DNA of 6,517 nucleotides from NCBI GenBank assembly GCA_007123575.1, contig SKKV01000173.1, forward strand, positions 1-6,517, in the 5' to 3' direction. The notes below the pieces were generated by a model. That model was not told the DNA's origin, did not search any database, and was given only the letters and a program-made list of their open reading frames with translations. Source of the DNA: Wenzhouxiangella sp. (GTDB lineage Bacteria; Pseudomonadota; Gammaproteobacteria; Xanthomonadales; Wenzhouxiangellaceae). Both the position numbers and the translations under genes were made by a program. Position 1 is the stretch's first letter; every line of letters begins with the position of its first letter. Below are positions 1 to 5,610 of this stretch, in pieces.

Positions 1-833
1 AGGCAGGAAGCACCCAGGCTGGTGTCCTGGTTGGCGATGGTACCGGAACCGAGCAGGGTGCCGGCGGCCAGGGGCCGGGATTTGGCGGCGTGGGCCAGCA
101 GCTCGGAAAAGGAGAACTGCATGTCTTCGCCGGCCTCGGGCTTGCCGAACAGCTCGCCGTTGAAGTGCGTGATTAGCGGCAGGTGCAGCTTGCTGTCGAC
201 CCAGGCATCGCCCAGTTCGTCTGGCGTGACGACGACCGGGGCCAGTGCCGAGCGCGGCTTGGACTGCAGAAAGCCGAAGCCTTTGGCCAGCTCGCCCGGG
301 ATCAGGTTGCGCAGCGACACATCGTTGAGGATGGTAACCAGCTGAATGTGGCCGGCGCACTCCTCTGCTGATGCGCCCATCGGTACATCGTCACAAATCA
401 CGCCGATCTCAGATTCGAAATCGATACCCCACTCGGTCGAGGCCATGGCGATGTCATCAAGCGGGCCCATGAAGCCGTCGGAAACGGCCTGGTACATCAG
501 CGGGTCGGTGAAAAAGCTTTCCGGCACTTCCGCCCCGCGCGCCTTGCGCACTCGCTCGACGTGCGGCAGGTAGGCCGAGCCATCCACGAATTGGTAACAG
601 CGCGGCAGCGGCGCGGCCAGCTTGCCGATGTCCAGGTCAAAAATGTCTTCGGCGGTGCCGGCGTTGAGCTCGTCGTACAGCGTGTTCAGCCGCGGTGCGG
701 CCTGCTGCCAGTCATCCAGCGCGGCCTGCAGCGTCGGCGCAATGCCGCCGGCCACGACCGCCCGGCTCAAATCACGGCTGACGACGACCAGGGTGCCGTC
801 GCGCCCGCCTTGTTTCAATGTTCCAAGCTTCAT
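1..833 (-). CDS. fahA: Fumarylacetoacetate hydrolase family protein, C-terminus cut by window edge
   Basis: This gene probably hydrolyses fumarylacetoacetate to fumarate and acetoacetate, the last step of tyrosine/homogentisate breakdown in the cytoplasm. I translated 277 codons from the ATG at 833-831 before the frame runs off the left edge. Family members of this type are about 330 residues, so roughly 50 are missing. Visible FAH-fold signatures are the metal-binding ExE pair in FESE (Glu140, Glu142), Asp171 in LNDVSLRN, a plausible further ligand Asp84 in FVDGS, and the late GTLLGSGTIAN stretch. The start is chosen because MKLGTL is a usual opening for the family. Its ribosome site is only a weak GGA eight bases upstream. 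It lies 111 bp downstream of hmgA in the same direction, with a long hairpin between them. The family also contains other hydrolases and decarboxylases; the substrate is inferred from the operon. Confidence 0.9.
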   Translation of the reverse strand, partial: MKLGTLKQGGRDGTLVVVSRDLSRAVVAGGIAPTLQAALDDWQQAAPRLNTLYDELNAGTAEDIFDLDIGKLAAPLPRCYQFVDGSAYLPHVERVRKARGAEVPESFFTDPLMYQAVSDGFMGPLDDIAMASTEWGIDFESEIGVICDDVPMGASAEECAGHIQLVTILNDVSLRNLIPGELAKGFGFLQSKPRSALAPVVVTPDELGDAWVDSKLHLPLITHFNGELFGKPEAGEDMQFSFSELLAHAAKSRPLAAGTLLGSGTIANQDTSLGASC

Positions 834-857
834 AAAAATATTCCAGGTTGAGAGTTG

Positions 858-939
858 CGGTTTACGCGTTACGGTTCACGGTTGACGGAAAAGCCTCGAT
901 CCGATTTTCCGTAAACCGGAACCCGTAAACCGTAAACCG
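858..939. repeat. Imperfect 35-bp inverted repeat built from degenerate heptamers
   Basis: Arms at 858-892 and 905-939 match at 29 of 35 positions around a 12-base loop. Each arm is about four head-to-tail copies of a 7-base unit with consensus GGTTTAC, ending in GGAAAA at the loop side. The element begins 5 bases past the hmgA stop codon and ends 24 bases before the fahA start codon, so the operon transcript would fold into a long hairpin between the two genes. Possible roles are attenuation, a processing or stability element, or a passive repeat. There is no run of U after it, so it is not a classical terminator. Confidence 0.85.
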
Positions 940-944
940 TTGTT

Positions 945-2066
945 TCATCCTTTCCAACTATCGACGTATTCCGCCCACTCCACCTGCTCGGCTGCACCGG
1001 TGACTTCCAGCGCGTCTCGGGTGTCGATCATCACCGCGACTTCCTCGGTGGCCTCGACCTTGGGCTTGAACGCGTTTTTCAGCGCCTTCGGGTGCGGGCC
1101 GTGGGTGAAGCCGCAGGGGTGCAGGGTCATCATGCCGGGGTGGATGTTGTCACGCGAGAAAAAATTGCCGGCGTGGTAGAAGATGAGCTCGTCGTAGTCG
1201 TCATTGTTGTGGAAAAACGGCACTTTCAGCGCGTCCGGATCAGACTCGAACGGGCGCGGCACAAAGGTGCAGACCACGAAGCGATTGGCCAGGAAGGTGG
1301 TGTGGGCCGACGGCGGCAGATGGTAACGGTGGCTCATCAGCGGGCGAATGTCGCGCCAGTTGATCTTCACCGGCATCAGATCGCCCTTCCAGCCGACGGC
1401 ATCAAGCGGGTTGAACGGGTAGCTGATGGTCGAGAGCTGGTTGCGGCGCTTGACCACCACCCGCCAAGGGTGATCACCTTGCTGGGCGCGAAACTGGTCG
1501 CTGATTACCGGGGTGTCCAGCATCGCCGGGTCGAAGATGGCGTGCGGCCCGACCAGGCCCTTGTCGGGCAGCTGGTAGCTGGAGTTGGTCGCCTCGATCA
1601 GCAGCAGCTTGACAGGCGCCTTGGACTCGATCCGCCACATCGTACCGCGCGGCAGCATGATGTAATCGCCGTCGCGGAAGGGCAGGTGGCCGTAGTCGCA
1701 GTACAGATCGCCCTGGCCGTCGTGTATGAACAGCAGCTCGTCGCCGTCGGAGTTGCGTGCCAGCACGTCCATGGATCCTGAGCAGGTCCAGCTGCGAACG
1801 CGGGTATGGGGGTTGTGCATCAGCTCGCTGGCATCCCAGGGCGAGGTGCTGTGGGCTTCGATTTTGGTGGTGTCAAAGGCACGCGGACGCAGCGGGCCCT
1901 CGAAGTCGCTCCAGCCGGTCGGTACGCGGGTGTGGTACATGTGCGTGGCCGGGCCGAAGAATCCTTCCTTGCCCAGCTCGCGTTCGTAAGTACCTTCCGG
2001 CAGGTCGCAATGCGCCTGCCGGCTGGCCTTGCCTTCAACTTTTGGATGCGTGATCCAGTTTTTCAT
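945..2066 (-). CDS. hmgA: Homogentisate 1,2-dioxygenase (short type)
   Basis: This is the Fe(II) ring-cleaving dioxygenase that converts homogentisate to maleylacetoacetate. The product is 373 residues, clearly shorter than the ~430-445 residue enzymes of Pseudomonas and animals, but like the shorter bacterial form I recall from Shewanella-type operons. Two cupin-like regions are visible: an N-terminal one with DGDELLFIHDGQGD (residues 107-120), and a C-terminal one whose HNNDDYDEL and THGPHP motifs supply likely iron ligands His286, Glu293 and His322. The reading frame stays open upstream to 2258, but that extension overlaps the end of hpd and looks unlike the family. The ATG at 2066 gives the expected MKNWITHP start and has GGAG nine bases upstream (2076-2079). 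The gene starts 28 bp after the hpd stop. The family call is firm; homogentisate as substrate rests on the neighbours too. Confidence 0.93.
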   Translation of the reverse strand: MKNWITHPKVEGKASRQAHCDLPEGTYERELGKEGFFGPATHMYHTRVPTGWSDFEGPLRPRAFDTTKIEAHSTSPWDASELMHNPHTRVRSWTCSGSMDVLARNSDGDELLFIHDGQGDLYCDYGHLPFRDGDYIMLPRGTMWRIESKAPVKLLLIEATNSSYQLPDKGLVGPHAIFDPAMLDTPVISDQFRAQQGDHPWRVVVKRRNQLSTISYPFNPLDAVGWKGDLMPVKINWRDIRPLMSHRYHLPPSAHTTFLANRFVVCTFVPRPFESDPDALKVPFFHNNDDYDELIFYHAGNFFSRDNIHPGMMTLHPCGFTHGPHPKALKNAFKPKVEATEEVAVMIDTRDALEVTGAAEQVEWAEYVDSWKG

Positions 2067-2094
2067 CTTTGCTTGCTCCGTTGTCGCGGCGCGG

Positions 2095-3141
2095 TCACAG
2101 CACTCCGCGTTTGGCTTGATCTCGCTCGATGGCTTCGAACAAAGCCTGGAAATTACCTTCGCCGAAGCCCTCGTTGCCTTTGCGCTGAATGACCTCGAAG
2201 AATATCGGACCAATGTTGGTCTGGGTAAAGATCTGCAGCAGCTGCTTGCCCGGATCATTCAGGTCGGCATCGATCAGGATCTTGTTCTTGCGCATGCGCG
2301 GTACGTCTTCGCCGTGGTTGGGAATGCGCTGGTCGATGACGTCGAAGTAGGTGTCCGGCGTGTCCAGGAAGTCGATGCCGTTGGCGCGCAGCGCCTCGAC
2401 CGATTCATAGACGTTTTCGGTGTAGAGAGCGATGTGCTGAACGCCTTCGCCCTTGTATTCGTCCAGGTATTCATTGATCTGGCTTTTCGGGTTCTCCGAC
2501 TCATTGATCGGAATCGAGATATTGCCGTTGGGCGCGGTCATGGCTTTCGACCGCAGGCCAGTCTGGGCACCCTTGATGTCGAAATACTTGACCTCGAAGA
2601 AGCCGAAGATCTTTTCGTAGAACTCGGCCCATTGACCCATGTTGCCGTTGTAGACGTTGTGGGTCAGGTGGTCGATGAAGGTCAGACCGACACCTTTGGG
2701 GTGACGGTCGACGGCGGGATCGAAGTCGAACTCCTTTTCCACGTCCTCGATGCCTCGGGTCAGATACAGCGCGCTGCCGCCAATTCCGCTGAACGCCGGG
2801 GCGCTGATGGCCAGGGTGTCGGGCTTGTTGGCAATGGCCTTGCCGCCGTTGGCCAGTGCAACCTCGCGGGCCTTGACCGGGTCGGCCACGCGCAGGGCAA
2901 AGCCGGTGCAGCTCGGACCGTGCGCGGCGGCGAAATCGCTGGCAAAAGAATCCGGCGTTTCGTTGACCAGGAAGTTGATGTCACCCTGGCGATACAGGGT
3001 GACCGGGCGGGTCTTGTGTTTGGCCACGGCGACGAAACCCAGCTTGCCGAACAGGTCGTGCAGCTGGCTGGCATCGGGGGCGGCGTATTCAATGAATTCA
3101 AACTGCTGGACGCCCAGCGGATTCGCGCGTTGTTCGCTCAT
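2095..3141 (-). CDS. hpd: 4-hydroxyphenylpyruvate dioxygenase
   Basis: This cytoplasmic non-heme Fe(II) enzyme converts 4-hydroxyphenylpyruvate, the transamination product of tyrosine, into homogentisate and CO2. The 348-residue product has the usual bacterial length and two vicinal-oxygen-chelate halves. The catalytic C-terminal half carries the iron ligands His158 (FIDHLTHNV), His236 (VQHIALYT) and Glu316 (FFEVIQR), and ends with the lid-helix motif FGEGNFQALFEAIERDQ. The N-terminus has the family's QQFEFIEYA. Two in-frame ATGs compete. The one at 3141 is preferred because AGGAG lies six bases before it; the one at 3159 adds six residues and has no ribosome site. It is the first gene of the operon, followed by hmgA, and is divergent from the MarR gene with a 133-bp shared control region. 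Confidence 0.96.
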   Translation of the reverse strand: MSEQRANPLGVQQFEFIEYAAPDASQLHDLFGKLGFVAVAKHKTRPVTLYRQGDINFLVNETPDSFASDFAAAHGPSCTGFALRVADPVKAREVALANGGKAIANKPDTLAISAPAFSGIGGSALYLTRGIEDVEKEFDFDPAVDRHPKGVGLTFIDHLTHNVYNGNMGQWAEFYEKIFGFFEVKYFDIKGAQTGLRSKAMTAPNGNISIPINESENPKSQINEYLDEYKGEGVQHIALYTENVYESVEALRANGIDFLDTPDTYFDVIDQRIPNHGEDVPRMRKNKILIDADLNDPGKQLLQIFTQTNIGPIFFEVIQRKGNEGFGEGNFQALFEAIERDQAKRGVL

Positions 3142-3147
3142 GGCCAA

Positions 3148-3152
3148 CTCCT
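3148..3152 (-). promoter_or_regulatory. Ribosome binding site fixing the hpd start
   Basis: On the minus strand AGGAG lies six bases before the ATG at 3141. The alternative ATG at 3159 is preceded by CTCCCC-like sequence with no Shine-Dalgarno match. This supports the shorter hpd protein beginning MSEQRANP. Confidence 0.75.
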
Positions 3153-3175
3153 GGTTCATGCTTGCTAAGGGGAGC

Positions 3176-3200
3176 CTGCAGGACCTGCAGCACGAGCTGC
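3176..3200 (-). promoter_or_regulatory. Overlapping inverted repeats in the hpd 5' leader
   Basis: Two alternative hairpins share bases in the predicted untranslated leader of hpd. One pairs 3176-3182 with 3184-3190, a 7-bp repeat around a single base, so as RNA only part of it could close. The other pairs 3187-3191 with 3196-3200, five GC-rich pairs around a 4-base loop. They cannot both form. They lie about 35-60 bases upstream of the start codon and do not cover the ribosome site. Function is unknown, and chance is possible in GC-rich DNA. Confidence 0.4.
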
Positions 3201-3212
3201 TACCTTGCCGGC

Positions 3213-3241
3213 TTGCTGATTGCCACGATATTAGTTACATT
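3213..3241 (+). promoter_or_regulatory. Candidate promoter of the MarR-family gene
   Basis: TTGCTG (3213-3218) and TACATT (3236-3241) are separated by 17 bases, each matching the sigma70 consensus at four of six positions. Transcription would start near 3248, inside the palindrome, giving a leader of under 30 bases to the ATG at 3275. It is weaker than the opposing operon promoter, and the two overlap back to back. Confidence 0.4.
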
Positions 3242-3256
3242 TGAAACCAATTTCAA
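3228..3256 (-). promoter_or_regulatory. Sigma70-type promoter of the hpd-hmgA-fahA operon
   Basis: Reading the minus strand, TTGAAA (3256-3251) is followed after exactly 17 bases by TAATAT (3233-3228). These match the TTGACA and TATAAT consensus at five of six and four of six positions respectively. Transcription would begin near 3220, leaving a leader of roughly 80 bases before the hpd ATG at 3141. It is the best promoter match in the divergent gap, and its -35 box forms one half of the palindrome described for 3241-3256. Confidence 0.7.
3241..3256. promoter_or_regulatory. Candidate MarR operator palindrome
   Basis: TTGAAACCAATTTCAA is a perfect 6-bp inverted repeat (TTGAAA/TTTCAA) around a 4-bp centre. 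Its 16-bp length and dyad symmetry suit the dimeric winged-helix MarR family. It covers the -35 box of the operon promoter and lies at the predicted start region of the MarR gene's own promoter. A bound dimer could therefore repress both directions. Binding is inferred from position and symmetry only. Confidence 0.6.
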
Positions 3257-3274
3257 GCAAGCAGGCGTGAACGA

Positions 3275-3700
3275 ATGCTGGATCTGGAGCATTTTCTCCC
3301 CTACAGGTTATCCAGGTTGTCGAATCAGATCAGCCACGATATCGCCAAAACCTACGAGGAGAAGTACGGGCTTAGCGTGACCGAGTGGCGGGTGATTGCC
3401 ATCCTTGGCCGCTACCCGGGCATCTCGGCCACCGAGGTCACCGAGAAATCGGCCATGGACAAGGTCGCGATCAGCCGTGCCGTCCGCCGCCTGATCGATG
3501 CCGGCCGCATTCGCCGCCAGGCGAACGACAACGACCGCCGCGCCAAGCACCTGTTCCTGAGCGACCAGGGCCAGGCCGTGTACGACGCCATCGTCCCCGC
3601 CGCCCTGGCCTACGAACAACGCCTGCTAAACGCCCTCAGCGACCAGGAAAAAAACCAGCTCGACCAATTGCTGACCCGCCTGACTGAACTCAGCCGGTAG
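3275..3700 (+). CDS. MarR-family transcriptional regulator, probable regulator of tyrosine catabolism
   Basis: The 141-residue product has the size and layout of a MarR winged-helix repressor. Residues 1-30 are an N-terminal dimerisation helix. The DNA-binding core lies at about 34-98, with SVTEWRVIAIL, then the helix-turn-helix around SATEVTEKSAMDKVAISRAV. The wing contains the family's DRR signature (NDNDRRAKHLFLS). Residues 105-140 are C-terminal dimerisation helices. Family members usually repress a divergent operon and themselves, and release DNA on binding a small aromatic ligand. Here the divergent neighbour is hpd, so homogentisate or a hydroxyphenyl acid is a reasonable but untested effector. 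The ribosome site is poor (AGG about ten bases before the ATG), in line with low expression of a regulator. I do not recognise a specific named protein. Confidence 0.93.
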   Translation: MLDLEHFLPYRLSRLSNQISHDIAKTYEEKYGLSVTEWRVIAILGRYPGISATEVTEKSAMDKVAISRAVRRLIDAGRIRRQANDNDRRAKHLFLSDQGQAVYDAIVPAALAYEQRLLNALSDQEKNQLDQLLTRLTELSR

Positions 3701-3717
3701 AAGCGAAAAGCGGGTTT

Positions 3718-3750
3718 TCTCGCCAAGGCGCAAAGGCGCGAAGAGAAAAG
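3718..3750 (+). repeat. Octamer head repeat, copy 1
   Basis: This A/G-rich run consists of degenerate 8-base units around GCGCAAAG and starts 18 bases after the MarR stop codon. It matches a second copy at 6348-6380 at 28 of the first 32 positions. Both copies sit just past a stop codon and are followed by a short A-rich stretch (GGATAAAAGAC here) and then a long inverted repeat. Confidence 0.75.
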
Positions 3751-3770
3751 GATAAAAGACAAAATCTTTG

Positions 3771-3842
3771 GGACGCAAAGCAGCAAAGAAGCCAAGCAAG
3801 AAAAGTTCTTTGGTTTCTTTGCCTCTCCGCTGCTTTGCGTCC
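3771..3842. repeat. Long inverted repeat with octamer-built arms
   Basis: The outer arms GGACGCAAAGCAGC (3771-3784) and its exact complement (3829-3842) are perfect over 14 bases. Inside them, AAAGAAGCCAA (3785-3795) pairs with TTGGTTTCTTT (3810-3820) at ten of eleven positions. The right arm has eight extra bases (3821-3828), exactly one period, so the arms differ by one tandem octamer unit (consensus like NNGCAAAG). The element lies between two genes read in the same direction and could fold in the MarR transcript. It lacks an immediate U tract; AAAAGGTTTTT follows. Confidence 0.85.
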
Positions 3843-3922
3843 AAAAGGTTTTTGAATTCGCGCTTCGATAGCGAGACCTGAACGTGGCCAACGGGGCCTC
3901 TAAGGAGCGCGCAGGTTCGTAG

Positions 3923-3942
3923 CCCGGCCCAACGTGGCCGGG
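3923..3942. repeat. Small GC-rich hairpin
   Basis: CCCGGCC (3923-3929) pairs perfectly with GGCCGGG (3936-3942) around the 6-base loop CAACGT. No T run follows on either side, so a terminator role is unsupported. The preceding GTAGCCCGG resembles the opening of extragenic repeats I recall from proteobacteria, but the match is too short to assign a family. Confidence 0.5.
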
Positions 3943-3979
3943 GTCCATCCATGATGAACCACCACCAGCTTGGAGCAAG

Positions 3980-4007
3980 TTGTTATCACGAGCCAGTCCC
4001 ATACAAA
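3980..4007 (+). promoter_or_regulatory. Weak candidate promoter of the serine hydrolase-truC pair
   Basis: TTGTTA (3980-3985) and TACAAA (4002-4007) lie 16 bases apart, each matching the consensus at four of six positions. The predicted start would be about 70 bases before the ATG at 4084. Other weak pairings exist nearby, so this is tentative. Confidence 0.25.
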
Positions 4008-4083
4008 TTGAAGCTTTCAACGCCAACCGCCTGTTGGAACGGTTTGAGTTACCCTCAAAGGCCGTCACAGATCGCGCAAACAG

Positions 4084-5610
4084 ATGAACGTTTTTCGGAC
4101 GCTGCTTTTTTCCCTGCTGCTTGTCGGCTCAGGCCTGGTCGCTGCTGATCCGCCGGATGGGCTTGAGGAGTGGATCGAGGCTGAGCGAGAACGGTGGGAG
4201 ATTCCGGGCCTGGCCGTGGCCATCGTTCAGGGCGACGAAGTGCTGCTGGCAAAGGGGTTTGGCTATCTGGATCTGGACCGAAGCCGCGAAGTCGATGCCG
4301 ATACTCAGTTCGGGATTGCTTCGCTGAGCAAGGCCATGACCGCCACGGCGTTGGGCATGCTGGTTGATGAAGGCAAGCTGGATTGGGATGACCGGGTCAT
4401 CGATCACCTGCCCGGATTTAGACTGCCTGATCCCTGGGTTACCGAGCAGGTCACCGTGCGCGACCTGCTATCCCATCGGGTCGGGGTAGGGAGGCTGTTC
4501 GGCAATCGTTTGACCTTCATGCCCGGGGCCAGTCGCGATGAGGCGCTGGCGGCGCTGCGTCATCACGATTTCGAACAGCCGTTTCGCCAGGGCTACGTCT
4601 ACTCCAACGCCATGTATGTCGTTGCCGGTGCCGTGCTGGAAGCAGTCAGCGGCGAGCCCTGGGAAGATTTCGTCGAAGCAAGGTTGCTTGCACCGATGGG
4701 CATGAGCCGCAGCAATGCCCGACTTGGGGAGCTGGATGACAATGCAGCCAGGCCGCACCAGGAAATTCGCGGTGAACTGGTCGAAATCCAGCGCCGTGAC
4801 TGGTCCTGGGGCGCGCCGGCTGCGGCAGTTAACAGCACCGCGAATGATCTGGCCCGCTGGATGCGCTACAACCTGGCGGGCGAACTGGACGATCTGTCCT
4901 TGCTGTCGACCGAGGTGCTCGAGGCGATTCACGCACCCGCCAACCTGATCGGTCTGGATCAGGATTACCTTGGTATCAATGCTTATGGCCTGGGCTGGGG
5001 GATCGGTCGCTACCAGTCTTTCCATGTAAAGCGCCACGGCGGGGCGACCGACGGCATCAATTCCTTGCTGTGGTTGATACCCGAGCTTGATCTGGGCATT
5101 GCGGTGTCGGCCAATCGCTTCACCGGTTTCAACACGGCTTTGGCCCGTTCGGTGGTCGATCGCATGGCCGGCCTGGAGCCGACTGACTGGAGCGAAAAAC
5201 TGTTGCAAGATGAACTTGAATCTCGTGCCGAAGCAGCCGAGGCGCGCGATGAGATTGAGCGGCAGCGGCAAACTGGCACTCAGCCCAGTCATCGGCTAGA
5301 GAGCTTCGTCGGGGATTACCAGCATCCGCTATACGGCTCAGCCGAAGTGCGAGCGGACAACGGCACGCTGAAGCTGCGTCTATGGCAGGACGACAGTCAG
5401 ACCCTGGTGCTTGAGCACTGGCACCATGACACCTTCAGGGCGCGCTGGATCAATCCGGCGCAGCGTGAAAAGTTTGTCTGGTTCCAGACGGGTGAGGATG
5501 GAAAGCCGGCTGAACTGAAGGTGCGCTTCACCCTGCGCCCGCTGGCTCTGGAGGAAGGCATCTACCCGGCGGATTACACTCGCACCGTTCGGTATTCCCG
5601 ACAGCAATGA
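4084..5610 (+). CDS. Exported serine beta-lactamase-like hydrolase with C-terminal DUF3471-like domain
   Basis: This is a 508-residue member of the class C beta-lactamase/penicillin-binding-protein-like hydrolase superfamily. Residues 1-21 form a signal peptide with a hydrophobic core (FRTLLFSLLLVGSGLV) and a likely cut after VAA, before Asp22, placing the enzyme in the periplasm or outside. The catalytic domain (about 25-365) shows S80-L-S-K83 (nucleophile and base), Y173-S-N175, and an HGG at 318-320 in place of the KTG box. A charged helical linker (370-398) leads to a C-terminal beta-rich segment (about 402-485) with FVGDYQHPLYG, resembling the DUF3471 domain often found on such proteins. 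Substrate is unknown: esterases, peptidases and peptidoglycan-related enzymes share this architecture, and resistance should not be assumed. The start is chosen for the signal peptide; no good ribosome site precedes it. It overlaps truC by ATGA. Confidence 0.92.
   Translation: MNVFRTLLFSLLLVGSGLVAADPPDGLEEWIEAERERWEIPGLAVAIVQGDEVLLAKGFGYLDLDRSREVDADTQFGIASLSKAMTATALGMLVDEGKLDWDDRVIDHLPGFRLPDPWVTEQVTVRDLLSHRVGVGRLFGNRLTFMPGASRDEALAALRHHDFEQPFRQGYVYSNAMYVVAGAVLEAVSGEPWEDFVEARLLAPMGMSRSNARLGELDDNAARPHQEIRGELVEIQRRDWSWGAPAAAVNSTANDLARWMRYNLAGELDDLSLLSTEVLEAIHAPANLIGLDQDYLGINAYGLGWGIGRYQSFHVKRHGGATDGINSLLWLIPELDLGIAVSANRFTGFNTALARSVVDRMAGLEPTDWSEKLLQDELESRAEAAEARDEIERQRQTGTQPSHRLESFVGDYQHPLYGSAEVRADNGTLKLRLWQDDSQTLVLEHWHHDTFRARWINPAQREKFVWFQTGEDGKPAELKVRFTLRPLALEEGIYPADYTRTVRYSRQQ

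Larger units (their letters stand above)
3701..4083. other. 383-bp intergenic region, repeat-rich, no gene
   Basis: I see no credible coding sequence. The left part (to about 3850) is A-rich and contains an octamer run and a long inverted repeat. The middle (3860-3950) is GC-rich, with a 9-base direct repeat AACGTGGCC at 3881-3889 and 3931-3939 and a hairpin at 3923-3942. The right part (3960-4083) is the upstream region of the serine hydrolase gene, with a weak promoter candidate and a small inverted repeat, TTTGAG/CTCAAA, at 4043-4048 and 4054-4059. No canonical terminator with a U tract is visible after the MarR gene. Confidence 0.7.

Noticed and set aside
2067..2258. A 64-residue N-terminal extension of hmgA
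   Set aside because: It overlaps the hpd coding end and is Ser/Arg-rich, unlike the enzyme. The ATG at 2066 has a ribosome site and gives the family start.
2029..3168. A 379-codon plus-strand open frame antisense to hpd
   Set aside because: It is an exact shadow of hpd produced by GC-rich third codon positions. The hpd frame has all catalytic motifs, and the antisense product resembles nothing I know.
3881..3939. 9-bp direct repeat AACGTGGCC as a target-site duplication of an insertion
   Set aside because: The 41 bases between the copies hold no inverted ends or coding remnant, and the second copy lies within a local hairpin. Chance or local duplication is simpler.
4008..4020. TTGAAGCTTTCAA as a second MarR operator upstream of the hydrolase
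   Set aside because: It shares TTGAA/TTCAA half-sites with the 3241-3256 dyad, but the spacer is 3 bp shorter. That puts the half-sites on a different helical phase, and such short dyads arise by chance.
3610..4068. A 152-codon open frame on the minus strand across the marR-hydrolase gap
   Set aside because: It covers the octamer repeats and the long inverted repeat, and translates to low-complexity repeat-derived peptides such as LRLGEKTRF. It overlaps the end of the MarR gene and has no family resemblance.
4468..5292. A 274-codon minus-strand open frame inside the serine hydrolase gene
   Set aside because: It is a shadow of a gene whose sense frame has a signal peptide and active-site motifs.
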